Position numbers and translations under genes: made by a program. From positions 496,001-560,000 of the forward strand of contig OZ251461.1 of the NCBI GenBank assembly GCA_965242575.1: a stretch of 64,000 nt of DNA. The letters run 5' to 3'. The first letter of the stretch is position 1. Each line of letters starts with the position of its first letter. The notes under the pieces are model-generated. The model was not told the DNA's origin and did not search any database. It worked only from the letters and a program-made list of their open reading frames with translations. Source of the DNA: JANQOH01 sp965242575 (GTDB lineage Bacteria; Pseudomonadota; Alphaproteobacteria; UBA7887). Below are positions 59,154 through 64,000 of this stretch, piece by piece.

Positions 59154-60932
59154 ATGAGAGAAGCGGCTCCGACCCCGGCGAGGCGGCGCCCCGCGCGGGC
59201 GGCGGCGGCGCTCGCCCTGCTGCTCGCGGGCTGCGCCGGGGGGGCGGACGGCCCCGGCGGGGCGGAGGCGGACCGGGCGGCGGGCGCGGAGTCCGCGCCG
59301 CCCGCCGCCACCTCGGCGCTGGGCGGCTACCTGGCGGCGCGGCATGCGCGCCGGAGCGACGACATGGCGGCGGCCTACGTCTATTTCCGCCGCGCGCTGG
59401 AGGACGACCCGGCCAACCCGGAGCTGCTCGAGGGCGCGCTGGTGGCGGCGCTGTCCCGGCGCGACATGGCGGCGGCGGCGCCCGTCGCCGAGCGGATACT
59501 CGCCATGACCCCCGGCGCGTCGCTCCCCCGCGTCGCCCTGGCGACCGCGGCGGCCGCCGCCGGCGACTTCCCGGCGGCGCTGCGCGAGATCGACGCCCTG
59601 GCGCGGCGCGGCGGCGAGCGCCATGCCGCCGCGCTGCTGCGGGCCTGGGCGCGGGCGGGGCGGGAGGACTTCGACGGCGCCCTGGCGGCGCTGGCGCCGC
59701 TCGCCGGGCGCTCGGCCTATGCCGGCGCGCACGATTACCATTCCGGCCTGATCGCCGACCTCGCCGGGCGCCCGGACGCCGCCGGGAGCGGCTTCGCCGG
59801 CGCGCTGGGCGCGGTGGGCGGCGGCGCGCTGCGCGTCGTCCTGGCGGCCGGCGGCTTCCATTGGCGGGCGGGGCGCGCCGACGAGGCGCGGGCGATCTAC
59901 GACGCCTTCCTCGACCGCAACCCGGACACGCTCTTCCTCGACGCGGCCTATCGCGGCCTCGATTCCGGCGCGCCCGCGCCGCCGCCGCTGGCGGCGGACG
60001 CCCGGGAGGGCTTCGCCGAGGCGCTCTACAGCATCGCCGCGGCGCTGTTCCGCGAGAACGCGCGCGAGACCCCGCTCGTCCACGCGCAGCTGTGCCTCGC
60101 CGCGCGGCCCGGCCACGACGCCTGCCGCATGCTGGCGGGCGACGCCCACGCCCGCGCCGGGCGCTTCGCCGACGCCCTGGCCGCCTACGACGCGGCCGCG
60201 GCGGACTCGCCGCTGAAATGGGCGCTGCGGCTGCGCGCGGCCGACATGCTCGCCGAGCTGGGCCGCGTCGACGCGGCCGCGCGCCGGCTCCGCGCGATGG
60301 CCCGCGAGCGCCCGGAGCGCGCCGACCCGCTGATCGCCCTCGCCGACGCCATGCTCCGCGAGGAGCGCTACGAAGAGGCGGCCCGCGCCTACGACCGGGC
60401 GCTGGCGCGCATCCCGACGCTGGAGGACCGCCACTGGCCGCTGCTCTACGCGCGCGGCATGTCGCTGGAGCGCTCGAAGCGGTGGGACCGCGCCGAGAAG
60501 GACTTCCTGCGGGCGCTGGAGATGGCCCCAGACCAGCCGCTCGTCCTCAACTACCTCGGCTACAGCTGGATCGAACTGGGGCGGCATTACGACCGCGCGC
60601 GCGGCATGATCGAAAAGGCGGTGGAGCAGCGCCCCAACGACGGCTTCATCGTCGACAGCCTGGGCTGGGTGCTCTACCGCCTGGGCGAATACGCGGACGC
60701 CGCGAAGCACCTGGAGCGCGCCGCCGCGCTGCGGCCCGACGACCCGGTGATCCTCGACCATTTCGGCGACGGCCTGTGGCGGGTGGGCCGGCGCAACGAG
60801 GCGCGCTTCCAGTGGCGCCGCGCGCTGGCCTTCGACCCCGAACCCGAGCTCGAGGCGGCGGTGCGCGAGAAGCTCGCCAACGGCCTGCCGCCGGCGCCCG
60901 AGGCCCCGCCCGGCGGAGCGGAGGACCTGTAG
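59154..60932 (+). CDS. TPR-repeat lipoprotein
   Basis: 592 residues. Lipobox ALALLLAGCAGG near residue 25 suggests membrane attachment by lipid. The rest is repeated helix pairs: AYVYFRRALEDDPANPELLE, AARAYDRALARIPTLEDRHW, KRWDRAEKDFLRALEMAPDQ, then YLGYSWIELGRHYDRARGMI and YADAAKHLERAAALRPDDPV, which are clear TPRs in the C-terminal third. This gene regularly precedes ispE in alphaproteobacteria. It probably works as a periplasmic scaffold; partner unknown. Confidence 0.88.
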   Translation: MREAAPTPARRRPARAAAALALLLAGCAGGADGPGGAEADRAAGAESAPPAATSALGGYLAARHARRSDDMAAAYVYFRRALEDDPANPELLEGALVAALSRRDMAAAAPVAERILAMTPGASLPRVALATAAAAAGDFPAALREIDALARRGGERHAAALLRAWARAGREDFDGALAALAPLAGRSAYAGAHDYHSGLIADLAGRPDAAGSGFAGALGAVGGGALRVVLAAGGFHWRAGRADEARAIYDAFLDRNPDTLFLDAAYRGLDSGAPAPPPLAADAREGFAEALYSIAAALFRENARETPLVHAQLCLAARPGHDACRMLAGDAHARAGRFADALAAYDAAAADSPLKWALRLRAADMLAELGRVDAAARRLRAMARERPERADPLIALADAMLREERYEEAARAYDRALARIPTLEDRHWPLLYARGMSLERSKRWDRAEKDFLRALEMAPDQPLVLNYLGYSWIELGRHYDRARGMIEKAVEQRPNDGFIVDSLGWVLYRLGEYADAAKHLERAAALRPDDPVILDHFGDGLWRVGRRNEARFQWRRALAFDPEPELEAAVREKLANGLPPAPEAPPGGAEDL

Positions 60933-61843
60933 CCGCGCCCCCGCCGGCGGTTGTCGTCGAGGCGGCGCCGGCGAAGGTCAACCTCTACCTCCACGCCGGC
61001 GCGCGGCGGCGCGACGGGCGGCGCGCCGTCGACTCGGCGATCGCCTTCGCCGACCTGGGCGACCGCATCGCCGTGCGCCCGGCGCGGACGCTCTCGCTCG
61101 AGGTCCGGGGGCCGTTCGCGGCCGCGCTGCGCGGCCCGGCGGAGGAGAACCTGGCGCTGCGCGCCGCGCGCGCGCTGGCGGCGGCGGCGGGGGAGACGCG
61201 CGGCGCGGCAATCGCGCTGGAGAAGAACCTGCCGGTGGCGGCGGGCCTGGGAGGCGGCTCCGCCGACGCCGCGGCGGCGCTCCGGGCGCTCTCCCGGCTG
61301 TGGCGGACGCGCCTCTCCGCCGCCGAACTCGGCGGGCTGGCGGCGGCGCTGGGGACCGACGTCCCGGCGTGCCTCGCCGGCGGCGCATGGCGCGTCTCCG
61401 GCGCGGGCGAGGTCCTGGACCGCCCCGCGCGCGGGTTCGGCCCGGTTCCGGTCGTGCTCGTCAATCCCGGCGTCGCGGCGCCCACGGCGGAGGTCTTCGC
61501 GCGGCTCCGCCCGCCGATCCGGTTTCCGCCTCCGCCGCCGCGCCTCGCCGGCGGCGCGGCCGCGCTGGCGCGCGCGCTGGCGCGGACCCGCAACGACCTC
61601 GAGGCGCCGGCGCTGGCCCTTGCCCCCGCCATCGCCCATGCGCTGGCGGCGCTGCGGGCGGCGCCGGGGCGCCTGCTCGTCCGCATGTCGGGGAGCGGCG
61701 CGACCTGTTTCGGCCTGTTCCGCGCGCCGGGCGACGCCGCCCGCGCGGCGCGGGCGCTGCGCCGGTCCGGGCGCGGCTGGTGGGTTCGCGCCGCGCTCCT
61801 CGGCGCCGCCGCGCCCTTGCGCCGGCCGCCGCCCCCGGCCTAG
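60812..61843 (+). CDS. ispE: 4-diphosphocytidyl-2-C-methyl-D-erythritol kinase
   Basis: GHMP kinase of the non-mevalonate isoprenoid pathway. The conserved N-terminus EAAPAKVNLYLHAGARR begins at about 60959, the ATP loop is PVAAGLGGGSADAAAALRAL, and LLVRMSGSGATCFGLF is near the C-terminus. No ATG, GTG, TTG or CTG occurs in frame in the 50 bases before the conserved start; the nearest usual codon upstream is GTG 60812, inside the TPR gene, which adds an odd Arg/Ala-rich extension of about 48 residues. The stop is certain; the start is not. Confidence 0.85.
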   Translation: MAPRAGLRPRTRARGGGAREARQRPAAGARGPARRSGGPVAAPPPAVVVEAAPAKVNLYLHAGARRRDGRRAVDSAIAFADLGDRIAVRPARTLSLEVRGPFAAALRGPAEENLALRAARALAAAAGETRGAAIALEKNLPVAAGLGGGSADAAAALRALSRLWRTRLSAAELGGLAAALGTDVPACLAGGAWRVSGAGEVLDRPARGFGPVPVVLVNPGVAAPTAEVFARLRPPIRFPPPPPRLAGGAAALARALARTRNDLEAPALALAPAIAHALAALRAAPGRLLVRMSGSGATCFGLFRAPGDAARAARALRRSGRGWWVRAALLGAAAPLRRPPPPA

Positions 61844-61846
61844 AAT
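61817..61846 (+). promoter_or_regulatory. Promoter of the second DUF1640-like gene
   Basis: TTGCGC (61817-61822), 18-base spacer, TAGAAT (61841-61846); it overlaps the end of ispE. The -35 is the same hexamer as at the paralogue's promoter (29410). Confidence 0.6.
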
Positions 61847-61882
61847 GCCCGCGTCCCACCTCTAGCTTGGAGTGTCCGCACC

Positions 61883-62440
61883 ATGGACAACAATGTCGTC
61901 GCGTTTGACACCCTTTCCTACGCCCGCCGCCTCAAGGAGGCCGGAGTGGCTGACGCCCAGGCCGAAGCGCAGGCCGAGGCCCTCCGCGACGCGGTGGTCC
62001 AGGGCGTCGCCACCAAGGCGGATATCAAGGACGTCAAACGCGACACCACCGAGATCAAGACGCAGGCCGGGTTTATCGAAACCAACATCGGCGAAATCAA
62101 GGCGGACGGCGTAGAGATCAAAGCGAGAGTTCGCGCGCTTGAAACCGTCGTCGACGAGATCAAGGCGGACGGCGTGGAGTTCAAGGTGAGGGTCGGCGCG
62201 CTCGAAAGCGACGTCGGGACGCTCAAGGCGGACGTCGGGACGCTCAAGGCAGACGTCGGGACGCTCAAGGCAGACGTCGCCGAGATCAAGACGAAGATAG
62301 GCGCGCTCGAGGTCGCCGTCGCCGGGATCGACGCCCGAATGGCGGGCTCCAGGACCAACTTCGCCGTGATGCAATGGGGTATGGGCTTCCTGGCGATCTT
62401 CGTGCTCGCCATGGTCGGGCGCATGTTCGAAATCTTCTAG
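61883..62440 (+). CDS. DUF1640/CCDC90-like coiled-coil membrane protein
   Basis: 185 residues. VVAFDTLSYARRLKEAGVAD and DAVVQGVATKADIKDVKRDT parallel the 81-residue paralogue at 29445. A long coiled coil follows with heptad-like IKADGVEIKARVRALE and three exact VGTLKAD repeats from 21-base DNA repeats, then a C-terminal membrane span (MQWGMGFLAIFVLAMVGRMF). GGAG lies about 10 bases before the ATG. Function unknown. Confidence 0.8.
   Translation: MDNNVVAFDTLSYARRLKEAGVADAQAEAQAEALRDAVVQGVATKADIKDVKRDTTEIKTQAGFIETNIGEIKADGVEIKARVRALETVVDEIKADGVEFKVRVGALESDVGTLKADVGTLKADVGTLKADVAEIKTKIGALEVAVAGIDARMAGSRTNFAVMQWGMGFLAIFVLAMVGRMFEIF
62210..62272 (+). repeat. Three 21 bp tandem repeats in the coiled-coil gene
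   Basis: Units at 62210-62230, 62231-62251 and 62252-62272 differ only in the last base and encode DVGTLKA each; they add three heptads to the coiled coil. Confidence 0.92.
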
Positions 62441-62463
62441 TACGGCGTCTTCCAGGCGCCGGG

Positions 62464-62537
62464 TGGGGGATAGTTTAACGGTAGAACGTTCGGCTCTGAC
62501 CCGAATAGTCCTGGTTCGAATCCAGGTCCCCCAGCCA
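62464..62537 (+). tRNA. tRNA-Gln (anticodon CTG)
   Basis: 74 bases. Acceptor TGGGGGA pairs TCCCCCA, discriminator G, encoded CCA. Anticodon arm TTCGG-CTCTGAC-CCGAA gives CTG. T arm GTTCGAATC present. The opposite strand is read by the 3' end of prmA. Confidence 0.96.
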
Positions 62538-63434
62538 GCCGGCGCGGCGCTTGCGCAGGCAAAGAACCGACCAGCCGCCCAGGTCGCGGCGGCCGAGCAG
62601 GGCCAGGCCGCGCGCGCGGTAGGCGGCCAGCACGGCGCGCGCCTGCCGGCGCAGGATCCCCGACAGCACGGCGACGCCGCCCGGCGCGAGGCGCGCCGCC
62701 AGCTCCGGCGCCATCGCGGCGAGCGGCCCGGCGAGGATGTTCGCGGCGATGAGGTCGTAGCGCGCGCCGGGCGGAAGCGCGGCGAACCCATCGCTCCGCC
62801 GGCACGCCGCCAGCCGCCCGAGCCCGTTGCGCCGCGCATTTTCGCGCGCCGCCGCCACCGCCTCCGGGTCGTCGTCCACCGCGACGACCGGGCGGCGCCA
62901 CAGCCGCGCCATCGCCATCGCCAGCACCCCGGTCCCGCAGCCCAGGTCGAGCGGCCGCGCGAAGGACCGCGTCCTCGCCAGGCGGTCCAGCGCCAGAAGG
63001 CAGCCGCGCGTGGTCTCGTGGTGGCCGGTGCCGAACGCCGCCGCCGCCTCGATCCGCAGCGCCCAGAGCGACGGCCGCGCCGGGTTGTGCGCGCCGCGGA
63101 CGCGGAAGCGGCCGGCCCGCGCGGCCGGCAGCGCCGCCAGCCCCGCCGCGACCCAGTCGCGGTCGGGGAGCTCCTCCCAACACACGCGGGGCGGCGCGAG
63201 CCCGCCGGCGGCCGCCGCGACCGCCGCCGCGGCCTCGACAGCGGCGCGCCGCGGCGGACCGCCGACGAACAGCGCCTGGACGCGGCCCCGCCCGTCCGCG
63301 CCGATATCTGTCGCCACCGCGTCGGCGAACGCGAACGCCGCCGCGAACGCCGGCAGGTTCTCCTCCGGCGCCCGGACGGAGGCGGACAGCACGCGGGGCC
63401 GGGAGTCCCCGCCTTCGTCTTCGCGCGTTGCCAT
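62475..63434 (-). CDS. prmA: Ribosomal protein L11 methyltransferase
   Basis: SAM-dependent trimethylation of L11. FGTGHHETTRGCLLALDRLA, motif I LDLGCGTGVLAMAMARL, DDDPEAVAAARENARRNGL and YDLIAANILAGPLAAMAPEL identify PrmA. 319 residues. No stop occurs after the natural end (GWSVLCLRKRR), so the last 20 or so codons (DLDSNQDYSGQSRTF) are simply the antisense of tRNA-Gln, ending inside it at 62475. Confidence 0.9.
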   Translation of the reverse strand: MATREDEGGDSRPRVLSASVRAPEENLPAFAAAFAFADAVATDIGADGRGRVQALFVGGPPRRAAVEAAAAVAAAAGGLAPPRVCWEELPDRDWVAAGLAALPAARAGRFRVRGAHNPARPSLWALRIEAAAAFGTGHHETTRGCLLALDRLARTRSFARPLDLGCGTGVLAMAMARLWRRPVVAVDDDPEAVAAARENARRNGLGRLAACRRSDGFAALPPGARYDLIAANILAGPLAAMAPELAARLAPGGVAVLSGILRRQARAVLAAYRARGLALLGRRDLGGWSVLCLRKRRAGWLGDLDSNQDYSGQSRTFYR

Positions 63435-63486
63435 GTCCTCCCCGCCGGCGCCACAATGGCCCGCGTCGGCAGAGCGGGAGTATGGC

Positions 63487-64000
63487 ATGGACGAGGCGCG
63501 CCGCGTGCTGGTCGTCGGACGGGTGCATCCCTCGGGCCTCGCGCGGCTGCGCGCCGAGCCCGGCGTGACGGTGACGGAAATCTCCCAGGAGCCGGACACC
63601 GTCGCGGCGCACGCGCCGATGGCCGCCGCCATCGTCGTCCGGACGGCGCGGATCGACCGCGCGCTGGTCGCCCGGGCGAACCGCCTGCGGATCGTCGCCC
63701 GCCACGGCGTGGGGTTCGATTCCGTCGACGTCGCCGCGCTCACCGAAAGGCGGATCCCGCTCGCCCTGGTGGGCGACGCCAACGCGCGGACGGTGGCCGA
63801 GCACACCCTCTACCTCATGCTCGCCGTCGCCAAGCGGGGGATCGCCTACGACCGGCTGGCGCGCGCCGGGGCGTGGCAGGGCGACGGCGCGCGGGTCGGC
63901 TCCGACCTGTTCGGCAAGACGGCGGTCCTGGTGGGGCTGGGCCGCGTCGGGCGGCTGGTCGCCGGGCTGTGCAAGGCGTTCGGCATGCGCGTCCGCGTCC
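63487..64000 (+). CDS. D-isomer-specific 2-hydroxyacid dehydrogenase (phosphoglycerate dehydrogenase-like), N-terminal part
   Basis: Runs off the end of the window after 171 codons. ARRVLVVGRVHPSGLARL, then RLRIVARHGVGFDSVDVAAL and NARTVAEHTLYLMLAVAKRG are typical of the SerA-like substrate domain, and KTAVLVGLGRVGRLVAGLCK is the NAD-binding loop. Divergent from prmA with 52 bp between the starts. Could be serine biosynthesis or another hydroxyacid dehydrogenase. Confidence 0.88.
   Translation, partial: MDEARRVLVVGRVHPSGLARLRAEPGVTVTEISQEPDTVAAHAPMAAAIVVRTARIDRALVARANRLRIVARHGVGFDSVDVAALTERRIPLALVGDANARTVAEHTLYLMLAVAKRGIAYDRLARAGAWQGDGARVGSDLFGKTAVLVGLGRVGRLVAGLCKAFGMRVRV

Overview
The window is very GC-rich chromosomal DNA from an alphaproteobacterium, most likely Rhodospirillales-like. 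Evidence is the conserved gene order kdsD-lptC-lptA-lptB-rpoN-hpf-ptsN, followed by hprK, a mannose-type EIIA and HPr (an alphaproteobacterial PTS-Ntr set), plus glyA-nrdR-ribD-ribE-ribBA-ribH-nusB-thiL-hppA, PHA-type phasin, and NnrU. Genes are tightly packed; many neighbours share four-base GTGA, ATGA or TTGA stop/start overlaps, and GTG and TTG starts are common. The species cannot be named from the sequence.

Layout. 1-8453: amino acid and sugar metabolism on the plus strand (aminotransferase end, hom, glpX, recJ, galU, ugd, phosphomannomutase). 8330-10192: pncA and a D,D-carboxypeptidase on the minus strand. 10420-22836: phasin, complex I-assembly-like epimerase, tRNA-Leu, RNase D-like exonuclease, LPS export operon with rpoN and hpf, PTS-Ntr genes, ahcY, and a convergent D-aminoacylase.

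22837-30000 is an accessory island: a collapsed restriction helicase gene, an array of about 107-124 bp GC-rich repeats, a long palindromic repeat, a small gene followed by a decayed partner, an AT-richer uracil-DNA-glycosylase-like gene sitting 5 bp behind a single-chain restriction-modification enzyme, a DUF1640-type coiled-coil gene with a probably leaderless promoter, and a VapB antitoxin remnant. 30008-36204 is a minus-strand catabolic cluster (PdxA2-type dehydrogenase, membrane protein, SDR, enolase-superfamily enzyme, NnrU, threonine dehydratase-like).

36939-46077 is the housekeeping rpiB-glyA-nrdR-riboflavin-nusB-thiL-hppA block. 46141-50350 is mobile: an internally deleted IS630 copy, tRNA-Asn, nitroreductase, a lipoprotein gene with a run of eleven G, and a second IS630 copy interrupted by an intact IS5-family element with clean TA duplications; the right end of this IS630 abuts a DNA methyltransferase that looks 5'-truncated.

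51916-64000: ferredoxin-NADP reductase, two glycosyltransferases, moaB, lytic transglycosylase, family 4 uracil-DNA glycosylase, then two tandem-duplicated NHLP-type RiPP precursor genes, each with its own promoter, a conserved leader ending in VAGG and divergent cores sharing a WLSEP...PHFP signature, with no modification enzyme in the window. After these come a TPR lipoprotein, ispE (with no usual start codon near its conserved N-terminus), a DUF1640 paralogue with 21 bp repeats, tRNA-Gln, prmA running antisense into that tRNA, and the start of a phosphoglycerate dehydrogenase-like gene.
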